Assembly: GCA_041918155.1 (NCBI GenBank)
Contig: JAYRWH010000091.1
Span: 72,685 to 136,684, forward strand
Reading direction: 5' to 3'
DNA length: 64,000 bases
DNA from: UBA668 sp041918155
GTDB lineage: Bacteria > Actinomycetota > Acidimicrobiia > Acidimicrobiales > Ilumatobacteraceae
Shown here: positions 17,091 through 25,230 of the stretch, piece after piece
Layout: each line of letters opens with the position of its first letter
Numbering within the stretch: position 1 is the first letter of the stretch
The notes under the pieces: generated by a model
What the model was told of the DNA's origin: nothing
The model's input: only the letters and a program-made list of their open reading frames with translations
Database searches by the model: none
Translations under genes and position numbers: made by a program

Positions 17091-18152
17091 GTGACCCGTG
17101 TGCCCGTACGTGACGACCTGCGCGCCCTGGAGGGCTACCACTCGCCGCAGGTGAAGGTGACCGTGCGGCTGAACACCAACGAGTCGCCCTTCGCCCCGCC
17201 CGCCGCCTGGCGCGATGCCTTCGCCGCCGAGTTGTCGCGGGTGGACTGGCAGCGGTACCCGGACCGCGGCGCCACTGCGTTGCGCGAGGGCATCGCCGCG
17301 CTCCACCAGGTGCGCCCCGAGCAGGTGTTCGCGGCCAACGGCAGCAACGAGGTGCTGCAGACGCTGGTGCTTACCTTCGCCGGCCCAGGTCGCGCCGTGG
17401 CCACCTTCGAGCCGACGTACCAGATGCACGGCCAGATCGCCCGCGTCACCGGTGCCACTGTGGTGGAGGGCGAGCGCTCTTCCGACTTCACGCTCGACAT
17501 GGCCGAGGTCGAACGTGTGCTGCGCGACTCATCACCGGCGATCACGTTCCTCTGCTCGCCGAACAACCCCACCGGTCTGGTCGAGCCCGAGGCCAAGATC
17601 CGCGAGGTGCTCGCCTCGGCGCCTGGCTTGCTCGTGGTGGACGAGGCCTACGGACAGTTCGCCGACTGGTCGGCCCTCGGCCTCGTCGACGAGGAGACGC
17701 CGCTCGTCGTCACCCGTACGTTCTCCAAGACCTGGTCGATGGCCGGCGCTCGCCTCGGCTACATGATCGGCCCCGAGTGGCTGGTCGCCGAACTCGACAA
17801 GGTGGTGCTGCCGTACCACCTCGACGTGGCCAAGCAGATCGCCGGCCGGCTGGCGCTCACCTTCGTCGACGAGATGGAGTCGCGTGTGCAGCTCATCGTC
17901 AGTGAGCGCGAGCGGCTCTCGGCGGCGATGGCGGCGATGCCGATCGACGTGTTCCCGAGCGGCGCCAACTTCATCCTCTTTCGGCCGCGTCGTCACGGAG
18001 GTCGGCCTGTGTGGCAAGGCCTGCTCGACCGTGACGTGCTGGTGCGCGATTGCTCGGGTTGGCCGCGCCTGGAGAACTGCCTGCGGGTCACCGTCGGCAC
18101 GCCCGAGGAGAACGACGTGTTCCTGAATGCACTCGCGGAGGTCACTCGATGA
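17091..18152 (+). CDS. hisC: Histidinol-phosphate aminotransferase
   Basis: A 353-residue class II PLP aminotransferase that makes L-histidinol phosphate from imidazole-acetol phosphate. The PLP lysine is Lys213 in RTFSKTWSMAGARLGY; LCSPNNPTGL, VVDEAYGQF and the N-terminal VRLNTNESPF are typical. The GTG start is supported by TAACGT 6 bases upstream. Its TGA overlaps the hisB ATG (ATGA), the first of four such couplings that link hisC-hisB-hisH-hisA-hisF. hisG, hisD and hisE are not in the window. Confidence 0.95.
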   Translation: MTRVPVRDDLRALEGYHSPQVKVTVRLNTNESPFAPPAAWRDAFAAELSRVDWQRYPDRGATALREGIAALHQVRPEQVFAANGSNEVLQTLVLTFAGPGRAVATFEPTYQMHGQIARVTGATVVEGERSSDFTLDMAEVERVLRDSSPAITFLCSPNNPTGLVEPEAKIREVLASAPGLLVVDEAYGQFADWSALGLVDEETPLVVTRTFSKTWSMAGARLGYMIGPEWLVAELDKVVLPYHLDVAKQIAGRLALTFVDEMESRVQLIVSERERLSAAMAAMPIDVFPSGANFILFRPRRHGGRPVWQGLLDRDVLVRDCSGWPRLENCLRVTVGTPEENDVFLNALAEVTR

Positions 18153-18739
18153 GCAGGTCGGCCAGCCGGCAACGCACCACCAAGGAGACCACGATCTCGC
18201 TGTCGATCGAACTCGACGGCAGCGGGACCGCGCAAGTGAGCACGGGCATCCCGTTCTACGACCACATGCTCGAACAGATCGGCAAGCACGGTGGCTTCGA
18301 CCTGCACATCCAGGCGAGCGGCGACCTGCACATCGACACCCACCACACGGTGGAGGATGTCGGCATTGCGCTCGGCGAGGCCTTCCGCGAGGCACTCGGC
18401 GACAAGGCCGGCGTGCGCCGATTCGCGAGCGGCATGTTCCCCCTCGACGAAGCGCTCGTCGAGATCGCGCTCGACCTGTCGGGTCGCCCGTTCGTGGTGT
18501 GGAACGTGCCGATGCCCGAGGTGCTGCCCCTCGGCAACCCGGCCTTCGATCCCCAGCTCGCCGAGCACGCGTTCAGCTCGTTCGCCAACGCAGCGGGCAT
18601 CACCCTGCACGTGCGCCTGTGCCACGGCACGAACGTGCATCACATCATCGAGGCCGCATTCAAGGGACTCGCTCGCTGCCTGCGCGACGCGGTGCGCGTG
18701 GAGGGGACGGCGGTGCCGTCCACCAAGGGCGTGCTGTGA
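18149..18739 (+). CDS. hisB: Imidazoleglycerol-phosphate dehydratase
   Basis: A 196-residue monofunctional IGPD that dehydrates imidazole glycerol phosphate. The two manganese-binding repeats are visible as DTHHTVEDVGIALG and GTNVHHIIEAAFKGLAR; FYDHMLEQIGKHGGFDL is also standard. There is no phosphatase domain, as usual outside gammaproteobacteria. The ATG at 18149 overlaps the hisC stop, and the stop overlaps the hisH GTG (GTGA). Confidence 0.96.
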   Translation: MSRSASRQRTTKETTISLSIELDGSGTAQVSTGIPFYDHMLEQIGKHGGFDLHIQASGDLHIDTHHTVEDVGIALGEAFREALGDKAGVRRFASGMFPLDEALVEIALDLSGRPFVVWNVPMPEVLPLGNPAFDPQLAEHAFSSFANAAGITLHVRLCHGTNVHHIIEAAFKGLARCLRDAVRVEGTAVPSTKGVL

Positions 18740-19389
18740 GTTCACCGGCTGATGGTGCTGGCCCGCTCGTGGCGGTGCTCGATTACGGCATCGGCAACCT
18801 CCGCTCGGCGCAGAAAGCGCTGCAGGTGTGTGGCGCCGATGCCCGCCTCACCGCCGATCCTGAGTTCATCGCCGCTGCCGACGCGGTCGTGCTCCCGGGC
18901 GTGGGCGCATTCGGTGCGTGCATGCAGGCGCTGCGCGCCGCCGGCCTGGAACCCGTGGTCCACGACGCGGTTGGCTCGGGGCGCCCCTTCATGGGCATCT
19001 GTGTGGGTATGCAGATGCTGTTCTCCGACAGCGACGAGGATCCCGACGACGCCGGCCTCGGCGTGATCGAGGGTTCGATCCGGTGGATCACCGACGAACT
19101 GCCGCGCCCGCAGATGCAGTGGAACCAGTTGGCGCTGGCTCTGCCCGACGACCCGATGTTCGCCGGGCTTGGCGCGAATCCCTGGGTGTACTTCGTGCAC
19201 TCGCTGCACGGTGTGCCCGCCGATCCGGCCGTGGTGGCCGCCACGTGTGAGTACGGCGGCATGGTGAACGCCGCGTTCCGCCAGGGCAATGTGTTCGCCA
19301 CCCAATTCCACCCGGAGAAGTCGGGCCGGGACGGGCTGGCGCTGCTGCGCAACTTCGTGTCGTTCGTCGGCTCGGGGGTGGCAGCGTGA
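18736..19389 (+). CDS. hisH: Imidazole glycerol phosphate synthase, glutaminase subunit
   Basis: A 217-residue class I glutamine amidotransferase that feeds ammonia to HisF. The triad is Cys89 (GICVGMQMLF), His192 and Glu194 (FHPEKSG). The core starts VAVLDYGIGNLRS at residue 12. The GTG at 18736 overlaps the hisB stop; the stop overlaps hisA in the same manner. HisH and HisF are separated here only by hisA, which helps balanced synthesis of the two-subunit enzyme. Confidence 0.96.
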   Translation: MSSPADGAGPLVAVLDYGIGNLRSAQKALQVCGADARLTADPEFIAAADAVVLPGVGAFGACMQALRAAGLEPVVHDAVGSGRPFMGICVGMQMLFSDSDEDPDDAGLGVIEGSIRWITDELPRPQMQWNQLALALPDDPMFAGLGANPWVYFVHSLHGVPADPAVVAATCEYGGMVNAAFRQGNVFATQFHPEKSGRDGLALLRNFVSFVGSGVAA

Positions 19390-20102
19390 TCGATCTGTAC
19401 CCCGCGATCGACCTGCGCGACGGCCAGGTGGTGCGCCTGCGCCAGGGCGACTACGACGACCAGACGACGTACGGCTCCGATCCGGTGGCGGTCGCGGAGG
19501 GCTTTGCCGTTGCGGGTGCGCGCTGGATTCATGTGGTCGACCTCGACGCGGCCCGCAGCGGCTCGCCGCGGAACCGGCCGGTGGTGGCTGCGATCGCTGC
19601 CGCGGTGCGCGGGCAGGCCTCTGTGCAGACCGGCGGGGGAGTCCGCACCGCCGCCGACGCGCAGGCACTTGCCGATGCGGGCGTGGCCCGCGTCGTGATG
19701 GGCTCTGCCGCGGTTGCCGAGCCCGCGCTGGTGGTGGCGGCGTCGGCCGTCATGCCGGTGGCCGTCGGTCTCGACCACCGATCCGGCGAGGTGGCGGTGC
19801 ACGGCTGGACGCAGGGTTCGGGCGTGCAACTGGCCGAAGCGTTGCAGTGGTTCCCCGACGCCGACGCGTTCGTCATCACCGACATCGCTCGCGATGGCAT
19901 GCTCACCGGACCCGATGTTGATGGTCTCGCCGCGGCCGCGCGGGCCACGAGCATCCCGGTCATCGCCAGCGGCGGCATCGCCACGCTCGACGATCTGCGC
20001 GCGCTGATGGCTGTGCCCGGCATCTGCGGGGCGATCAGCGGCAAAGCGATCTACGAGGGCCGTTTCACGGTCGCCCAGGCACTTGAGGTGCTGACTGGAT
20101 GA
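19386..20102 (+). CDS. hisA: Phosphoribosyl isomerase (ProFAR isomerase)
   Basis: A 238-residue beta/alpha-barrel enzyme of histidine synthesis. The two catalytic Asp lie in YPAIDLRDGQVVRL (start) and FVITDIARDGMLTGPD (middle); phosphate-binding glycines appear as VQTGGGVRT and VIASGGIA. Actinobacteria often use the bifunctional PriA form, which also serves tryptophan synthesis. Whether this one is bifunctional cannot be decided by eye, but no trpF is in the window. GTG start, GTGA overlap with hisH. Confidence 0.94.
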   Translation: MIDLYPAIDLRDGQVVRLRQGDYDDQTTYGSDPVAVAEGFAVAGARWIHVVDLDAARSGSPRNRPVVAAIAAAVRGQASVQTGGGVRTAADAQALADAGVARVVMGSAAVAEPALVVAASAVMPVAVGLDHRSGEVAVHGWTQGSGVQLAEALQWFPDADAFVITDIARDGMLTGPDVDGLAAAARATSIPVIASGGIATLDDLRALMAVPGICGAISGKAIYEGRFTVAQALEVLTG

Positions 20103-20875
20103 GAGTCGCTCGCGTCATTCCCTGCCTCGACGTCACCAACGGCCGCGTGGTGAAGGGTGTCAACTTCGTCGACCTGCGCGACGCGGGCGACCCGGTGGAG
20201 CTCGCCAAGCGCTACGACACCGAGGGTGCCGACGAGCTGGTGTTCCTCGATATCACCGCATCGAGCGACGGCCGCGAGACGATGGTCGATGTCGTCTACC
20301 GCACCGCGGAGCAAGTGTTCATCCCTTTCACCGTTGGTGGTGGCATCCGCAGCGCGAGCGATGCGCGCACGATGCTGCGTGCCGGCGCCGACAAGGTGTC
20401 GGTGAACACAGCCGCGGTACAGCGCCCCGATCTGATCGGCGAGATCGCAGTGGAGTTCGGCGCCCAGTGCTGTGTGTGCGCGATCGATGCGAAGCGCACG
20501 GTGCCGGGGTCCGAGATCAAGAGTGGCTTCGAGGTGTACCTGCACGGCGGGCGCACCCCGACGGGTATCGACGCAGTGTGGTGGGCCACCGAGGCGGCCC
20601 GGCTCGGCGCGGGCGAGATCCTGCTCACCTCGATGGACAGAGACGGCACCAAGGAGGGCTTCGACCTCGAGCTGACCCGCCGCGTCAGTGACGCCGTGGG
20701 CGTGCCCGTGATCGCCAGCGGCGGCGTGGGCATGTTGCAGCACCTCGTGGAGGGCATCACCGAGGGCGGCGCCACCGGTGTGCTCGCGGCGAGCATCTTC
20801 CACTTCGGCCAGCACACCATCGCGGAGGCCAAGGCCGTGATGACGGCGGCCGGCGTGCAGGTGCGGCCGGCATGA
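20099..20875 (+). CDS. hisF: Imidazole glycerol phosphate synthase, cyclase subunit
   Basis: A 258-residue beta/alpha barrel. Catalytic Asp residues are in VIPCLDVTNGRVVKG and LLTSMDRDGTKEGFD; GGGIRSASDA and VIASGGVGMLQH are phosphate-binding loops. It uses ammonia from HisH to form IGP and AICAR. Overlaps hisA by ATGA, and its own TGA overlaps the next ATG, so translation of the methyltransferase gene downstream is coupled to the his operon. Confidence 0.96.
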   Translation: MRVARVIPCLDVTNGRVVKGVNFVDLRDAGDPVELAKRYDTEGADELVFLDITASSDGRETMVDVVYRTAEQVFIPFTVGGGIRSASDARTMLRAGADKVSVNTAAVQRPDLIGEIAVEFGAQCCVCAIDAKRTVPGSEIKSGFEVYLHGGRTPTGIDAVWWATEAARLGAGEILLTSMDRDGTKEGFDLELTRRVSDAVGVPVIASGGVGMLQHLVEGITEGGATGVLAASIFHFGQHTIAEAKAVMTAAGVQVRPA

Positions 20876-21750
20876 CCGCCGCGCTGCTGCGGTTGCCGTT
20901 CACCGTGCTCGACGGCGGGCTCTCCACCGCGCTGGAGGAGTTGGGCGAGCGGCCCGCGGGCCTGTTGTGGACCGCCGCCGCTCTGCTCGATCGGCCGGAG
21001 CTGATCACGGCCGCTCACCGGTTGTACGTGCAAGCCGGGGCCGACGTGGTGATCACGGCCAGCTACCAGGCCAGCGTCGCCGGGTTCATGGCGGCGGGCG
21101 CCTCGGCCGCTGAGGCTCGCCGCGTGCTCGCCTCCACCACTGCGGTCGCCCGTGCATCGGGTGCATCCCTGGTGGCCTGCTCCATCGGCCCCTTCGGCGC
21201 GTGCCTTGGTGACGGCAGCGAGTACCGCGGCGACTACGCGGCATCGTGGGCCGAGGTGCGCGCGTTCCACCGAACTCGCCTGCAGGTGCTGGTGGACACC
21301 GCGCCCGACGTGTTCGCCATCGAGACCATCCCCACGCTGGCCGAGGCCGAGATCGTGGTGGAGGAGTTACGCGCGCTCACCGACGCGCCCGCCTGGGTTT
21401 CGTTCGCGTGCGCCTCTGAATCGCACACGTGCGGCGGTGATGAGTTCGCCACCGCGGTCGGCCGAGTGGCCCCGGTCGTCACCTCGGTCGGCCTCAACTG
21501 CACCGCGCCACGTCTCGTCGAGCCGCTGTTGCAGTCCCTCGTGCGTTCAGCCGTCCACCTGCCGTTCGTCGTCTACCCGAACCACGGCGCCAAGTGGGAC
21601 GGCGAGCACCACTGCTGGCTCGGCCCCACCGGCGGCGCGGAGATCCCGTCCTTGGTTCCGTCCTGGCTCGCCGCGGGCGCCCGCCTCATCGGTGGCTGCT
21701 GCGGCGTCGGCAGCGAAGGCATCCGCGCCCTCGCAGCCCTCCGCACCTGA
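20872..21750 (+). CDS. Homocysteine S-methyltransferase family protein (MmuM-like)
   Basis: A 292-residue barrel of the homocysteine-binding family. The zinc cysteines are in VGLNCTAPRLVEP and in the tail LIGGCCGVGSEG, and the family start VLDGGLSTALEELG is clear. Such enzymes transfer methyl from S-methylmethionine or SAM to homocysteine. It overlaps hisF by 4 bases and so belongs to the his transcript, an unexpected partner. A second member of the superfamily lies at 22874. A long hairpin just downstream ends the operon. Confidence 0.85.
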   Translation: MTAALLRLPFTVLDGGLSTALEELGERPAGLLWTAAALLDRPELITAAHRLYVQAGADVVITASYQASVAGFMAAGASAAEARRVLASTTAVARASGASLVACSIGPFGACLGDGSEYRGDYAASWAEVRAFHRTRLQVLVDTAPDVFAIETIPTLAEAEIVVEELRALTDAPAWVSFACASESHTCGGDEFATAVGRVAPVVTSVGLNCTAPRLVEPLLQSLVRSAVHLPFVVYPNHGAKWDGEHHCWLGPTGGAEIPSLVPSWLAAGARLIGGCCGVGSEGIRALAALRT

Positions 21751-21766
21751 CCCTCAAGTCCCTCTC

Positions 21767-21812
21767 TGTGTCGCGGCTTGACGTCCAAGGATGGACATCA
21801 AGCCGCGGCACA
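21767..21812. terminator. Long near-perfect inverted repeat ending the his operon
   Basis: A 21-base-pair stem with one mismatch and a 4-base loop: left arm 21767-21787, right arm 21792-21812, each containing GCGGCTTGA or its complement. Longer than a normal intrinsic terminator and with little T tract, so it may instead be an mRNA-stabilising or repeated palindromic element. Confidence 0.65.
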
Positions 21813-21874
21813 AAGGCGGAAGCGGCTGGGTTGGTGCGGGGCGGGGGCGCGGTGGGCGGCAGTAGGTTGGCAGC

Positions 21875-22849
21875 ATGACATCGAAGATGACGTACCGGCG
21901 GCTCGGCCGCAGTGGCCTGAAGGTGAGCGTGCTGTCGTTCGGCAGCTGGGTGACCTTCGACAACCAGCTTGGCGACGAAATGGCGATCGAGTGCATGCAG
22001 GCCGCGCACGATGCGGGCTGCAACTTCTTCGACAATGCCGAGGCGTATGCCGGCGGCGGCAGCGAGGCCCAGATGGGTCGCGTGTTCAAAGAACTCGGCT
22101 GGGCGCGCAACAGCTTCGTCGTCAGCAGCAAGTACTACTGGGGCATCGACGGTGCGGTACCCAACATGCAGTACACCCTCAACCGTAAGTACCTCACCCA
22201 GGCCGTCGATCGCTCGCTCGATCGCATGCAGCTCGACTTCCTCGACCTCATCTACTGTCACCGCCCCGATCCGGCCACGCCGATCGAGGAGACCGTGTGG
22301 GCGATGAGCGACATCGTGTCGTCCGGCAAGGCGCTCTACTGGGGCACCAGCGAGTGGGCCGCCGACGAGATCCGCGCTGCCTGGGAGATCGCCGAGCGTC
22401 ACCACCTGCACAAGCCGATCGTCGAGCAGCCGCAGTACAACCTGCTGAGCCGCAAGCGCGTCGAGCAGGAGTACGCCCGCCTGTACGAGGAGATCGGGAT
22501 CGGCACCACGATCTGGAGCCCCCTCGCCTCGGGCCTGCTGACGGGCAAGTACAAGGACGGTGTGCCCACCGACAGCCGCGGTGCCCTCCCCGGCTACGAG
22601 TGGATCGCGGAGCGCCTCACGGACGCCGCCGCGGCGGCGAAGGTGGAGGCGCTGCGCCCGATCGCGGCCGTGGTCGGCTGCACGCTCGCCCAGATGTCCA
22701 TCGCCTGGTGTGCGAAGAACCCCAATGTCTCCACGGTCATCACGGGCGCCAGCCGGGTGAGCCAAGTTGCGGAGAACTTCGCTGCGCTCGACGTGATCGA
22801 CCTGCTCACCCCCGAGGTCATGGAGCGAATCGCGCACGCGGTCCGCTGA
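21875..22849 (+). CDS. Aldo/keto reductase (YghZ/Kv-beta-like)
   Basis: A 324-residue NADPH-dependent reductase. The start RLGRSGLKVSVLSFGSW is typical, and the tetrad is readable: Asp and Tyr in FFDNAEAYAGG, Lys in VVSSKYYWG and His in IYCHRPDP. The C-terminal cofactor loop VITGASRVSQVAEN is present. This branch groups with potassium-channel beta-subunit-like reductases acting on small aldehydes such as methylglyoxal; the substrate is not known. TAGGTT (21863-21868) lies 6 bases before the ATG, indicating its own leaderless promoter. Confidence 0.92.
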   Translation: MTSKMTYRRLGRSGLKVSVLSFGSWVTFDNQLGDEMAIECMQAAHDAGCNFFDNAEAYAGGGSEAQMGRVFKELGWARNSFVVSSKYYWGIDGAVPNMQYTLNRKYLTQAVDRSLDRMQLDFLDLIYCHRPDPATPIEETVWAMSDIVSSGKALYWGTSEWAADEIRAAWEIAERHHLHKPIVEQPQYNLLSRKRVEQEYARLYEEIGIGTTIWSPLASGLLTGKYKDGVPTDSRGALPGYEWIAERLTDAAAAAKVEALRPIAAVVGCTLAQMSIAWCAKNPNVSTVITGASRVSQVAENFAALDVIDLLTPEVMERIAHAVR

Positions 22850-22860
22850 CCGACCAGGGC

Positions 22861-22866
22861 TAGCCT
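22861..22866 (+). promoter_or_regulatory. -10 box, leaderless type
   Basis: TAGCCT ends 7 bases before the ATG at 22874, which would put the transcript start at the start codon. Confidence 0.45.
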
Positions 22867-22873
22867 GAATTCG

Positions 22874-23770
22874 ATGCGTACTTCGCTCTCGGATCTCCTG
22901 GCCACGGGCCGCACCCTGCTGGCCGACGGCGCCACGGGCACGAACTACTTCATGGACGGGCTCACCTCTGGCGAGCCGCCCGAGTTCTGGACGGTCGACC
23001 ACCCTGAGCGGGTGAAGGGCCTACACCAGCGCTTCGTCGATGCCGGCGCGGACATCATCCTCACCAACACGTTCGGCTGCAATCCCCACCGACTCAAGCT
23101 GCACAAGGCGCAAGCGCGCACGTTCGAACTCGCCAAGCGCGCCGCGGAGCTAGCTCGCGAGGTGGCCGACGCCGCGCCCCGCCCGGTCGTGGTGGCCGGC
23201 AGCGTCGGCCCCACTGGTGAGTTGTTCGAGCCCCTCGGCGCGCTCACCCACGAGGCCGCGGTGGCCTCGTTCGCCGACGAGATCCGCGGCCTGCGCGACG
23301 GTGGCGCCGACGTGGTGTGGATCGAGACGATGTCGGCCCCCGAGGAAGTGCACGCGGCCGCTACGGCAGCGATCCAGGAGGGCATGCCCTACGTCGCGAC
23401 GTGCTCGTTCGACACGGCCGGCCGCACGATGATGGGTTTGCTGCCCGCGAACTTCGACGCGATCTTCGAGGCCGAGCCCCAGGCCCCGCTGGCCATCGGC
23501 GCGAACTGTGGGGTCGGCGCCTCCGACATCCTCGTCACAATCCTCGAGATGGGGAACTCGTCCAGAGCGCTTGTCAGCAAGGGCAATTGTGGGGTGCCCC
23601 AGTTCCACGGCACCGAGATCGTCTACTCGGGCACGCCCGAGTTGATGGGCAAGTATGCCGCGCTCGCGGTCGACGCCGGGGCGCGCATCATCGGCGGCTG
23701 CTGTGGCACCACGCCCGAGCACCTCGCCAGCATGCGCCGAGCGATCGATGCCCACGAGCGCGGCGACTGA
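22874..23770 (+). CDS. Betaine/homocysteine S-methyltransferase-like protein
   Basis: A 298-residue member of the homocysteine S-methyltransferase superfamily, resembling the N-terminal part of MetH and bacterial BHMT. It starts LLADGATGTNYFMDGL; the zinc cysteines are in IGANCGVGASD and IIGGCCGTTPEH. The methyl donor is probably betaine or another trimethylated compound, but this is inference. It has no visible cobalamin domain. It is separate from the his operon and follows the aldo/keto reductase by 24 bases, with its own -10 box. Confidence 0.87.
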   Translation: MRTSLSDLLATGRTLLADGATGTNYFMDGLTSGEPPEFWTVDHPERVKGLHQRFVDAGADIILTNTFGCNPHRLKLHKAQARTFELAKRAAELAREVADAAPRPVVVAGSVGPTGELFEPLGALTHEAAVASFADEIRGLRDGGADVVWIETMSAPEEVHAAATAAIQEGMPYVATCSFDTAGRTMMGLLPANFDAIFEAEPQAPLAIGANCGVGASDILVTILEMGNSSRALVSKGNCGVPQFHGTEIVYSGTPELMGKYAALAVDAGARIIGGCCGTTPEHLASMRRAIDAHERGD

Positions 23771-23835
23771 CCCACGATCGAGTCGATCGTCGCCGAGATC
23801 GGCCCGCTCACCAACACCGCCCCGAGCGCGGGTGA

Positions 23836-23856
23836 CGGCGAGCGTCGCGCTCGCCG
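23836..23856. terminator. Hairpin between convergent genes
   Basis: A 9-base-pair stem CGGCGAGCG/CGCTCGCCG with a TCG loop between two convergent genes. No T tract on either side, so activity as a bidirectional terminator is uncertain. Confidence 0.4.
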
Positions 23857-23896
23857 CCGCGGCTGAGCCGAACCACGCCGAACCGGCCGCCCCGCG

Positions 23897-24439
23897 TCAG
23901 GCGCTGGCCGCTGCCGTCCACATGGCGAGCACGGCCACAGAGATCGGGTACTGCTGCTCGATCGGCTGGTCGTTGACCGAGGTGACGACGGTGTAGATCC
24001 CGCCGTTGAACACGACGAACACGGTGTTGCTCGGCCCGATGGTGGCGCCGGGCATCGTCGGGTCGCTCAGCGGAGTGGTGGTGCCGACCGATGCGAGCAG
24101 GTCGTTGAAGTTGGCCTGGTCGACGGGGTCGGTGAGCAGACCGAGCGTGATGACCCGCGTCTGGTCATTGAGGCCGCGGTACTCGCACGTGCCGGTCGCG
24201 ATGACGAGTGGATCGCCGAGGGGGATGCCCACGATCGGCACGAGGTCAGCCGACGTCGGCATCCCGGCGCAGTCGGGCATGAACGTGGTGGTGGGCCCGA
24301 ACGCGTAGCTGGGGGTGGTGAGCAGGCCCGGGATGGTGGTGGCCACCGGCGACCCGCCCCCGCTGCCGTCTGAGCAGGCAGCAGCGCCGAGTGCCGAGGC
24401 GATGGTGAGTGCGGTAAGGGTGATGGCGCAACGGCGCAC
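23897..24439 (-). CDS. Putative lipoprotein of unknown function
   Basis: A 180-residue exported protein. The signal ends in a lipobox (LGAAAC, Cys22), followed by a Gly/Ser linker and Thr/Pro-rich stretch. Cysteines in PDCAGMPTSAD and GTCEYRGLNDQ may form a disulfide; the second half is beta-rich (NTVFVVFNGGIYTVVTSVND). The layout recalls DUF3558-type actinobacterial lipoproteins, but no firm match can be claimed. The GTG start is preceded by a good GGAAAGG ribosome-binding site. Divergent from the GroES-like gene. Confidence 0.7.
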   Translation of the reverse strand: MRRCAITLTALTIASALGAAACSDGSGGGSPVATTIPGLLTTPSYAFGPTTTFMPDCAGMPTSADLVPIVGIPLGDPLVIATGTCEYRGLNDQTRVITLGLLTDPVDQANFNDLLASVGTTTPLSDPTMPGATIGPSNTVFVVFNGGIYTVVTSVNDQPIEQQYPISVAVLAMWTAAASA

Positions 24440-24498
24440 GGTGGTTCCTTTCCCCGCCCGTTGGGCGATGATCCTCCATGACGGTACCCTGCCGAACC

Positions 24499-24825
24499 GT
24501 GGCCTTGGAGGACGAGAAGCTCCCGATCAAAATGCTGAACGACCGTTTGCTCGTTCGCATCCCCGAGCGCGACGGCGAGCGCCGCTCCAGCGGGGGCATC
24601 CTCATCCCCGCCACGGCGCAGATCTCCAAGCGGCTGGTATGGGCCGAGGTCGTGGCCATCGGGCAGAATGTGCGCAGCGCCGAGGTCGGCGATCGGGTGC
24701 TGTTCAGCCCGGAAGACCGCTACGAGGTGGAAGTCGGCGGCGACGACTACATCATGCTGCGCGAGCGCGACATCCACGCCGTCGCGGCGACGCGCATCGA
24801 AACCAACACGGGCCTGTACTTGTAA
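24499..24825 (+). CDS. GroES-like co-chaperonin family protein
   Basis: A 108-residue GroES-fold protein: LPIKMLNDRLLVRIPERDGE, the mobile-loop region RRSSGGILIPATAQISKRL, WAEVVAIGQNVRSAEVGDRV and the closing LRERDIHAV. It is a divergent GroES paralogue; no groEL is adjacent. The start is set at the GTG of 24499, 8 bases after TACCCT (24485-24490), in preference to an ATG 7 codons upstream that lies before that -10 box. It may cap a chaperonin or have another role. Confidence 0.85.
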   Translation: MALEDEKLPIKMLNDRLLVRIPERDGERRSSGGILIPATAQISKRLVWAEVVAIGQNVRSAEVGDRVLFSPEDRYEVEVGGDDYIMLRERDIHAVAATRIETNTGLYL

Positions 24826-24854
24826 CCCGTGGGGCCCGTGTGGGCCTCGCCTCC

Positions 24855-24860
24855 TAGGCT
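24855..24860 (+). promoter_or_regulatory. -10 box of hisI-trpE, leaderless type
   Basis: TAGGCT ends 7 bases before the hisI ATG. The predicted transcript therefore starts at the A of ATG and lacks room for a trp- or his-type attenuator leader. Confidence 0.5.
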
Positions 24861-24867
24861 GTGGGCC

Positions 24868-25230
24868 ATGCCCGAAGCCGTGTCGATCAGCGCCACCCCT
24901 GAGCAGCTCGCTGCCGTCAAGTACGACGCCAACGGGCTCGTCGCCGCCATCGCCCAGGACATGCACACGAAGTCGGTGCTGATGATGGCGTGGATGAACG
25001 CTGAGACCCTGCGGACGACCCTGCAGGAGGGCCGGATGGTGTACTGGAGCCGCAGCCGCAAGGAGGTGTGGCGCAAGGGCGACACAAGCGGCGACCGCCA
25101 GTTCGTGCGCGAGGCGTACTACGACTGCGACGGCGACACCTTGCTGTTCCTCGTCGAGCAGGAGGGCAAGGGCGCCTGCCACACCGGCGCCTACACGTGC
25201 TTCTACCGAGCCTTCGGCCAGAGCGCATGA
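24868..25230 (+). CDS. hisI: Phosphoribosyl-AMP cyclohydrolase
   Basis: A 120-residue monofunctional HisI that opens the purine ring of PR-AMP in histidine synthesis. Typical segments are LMMAWMNAETLRTTLQEGR, YWSRSRKEVWRKGDTSG with the zinc/magnesium ligands near YYDCDGDTLLFLVEQ, and CHTGAYTCFYR. It lacks the HisE domain. The ATG overlaps no upstream gene and is set by TAGGCT 7 bases before. Its stop overlaps the trpE start (ATGA), linking histidine and tryptophan synthesis; the other his genes are 4 kb upstream. Confidence 0.95.
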   Translation: MPEAVSISATPEQLAAVKYDANGLVAAIAQDMHTKSVLMMAWMNAETLRTTLQEGRMVYWSRSRKEVWRKGDTSGDRQFVREAYYDCDGDTLLFLVEQEGKGACHTGAYTCFYRAFGQSA

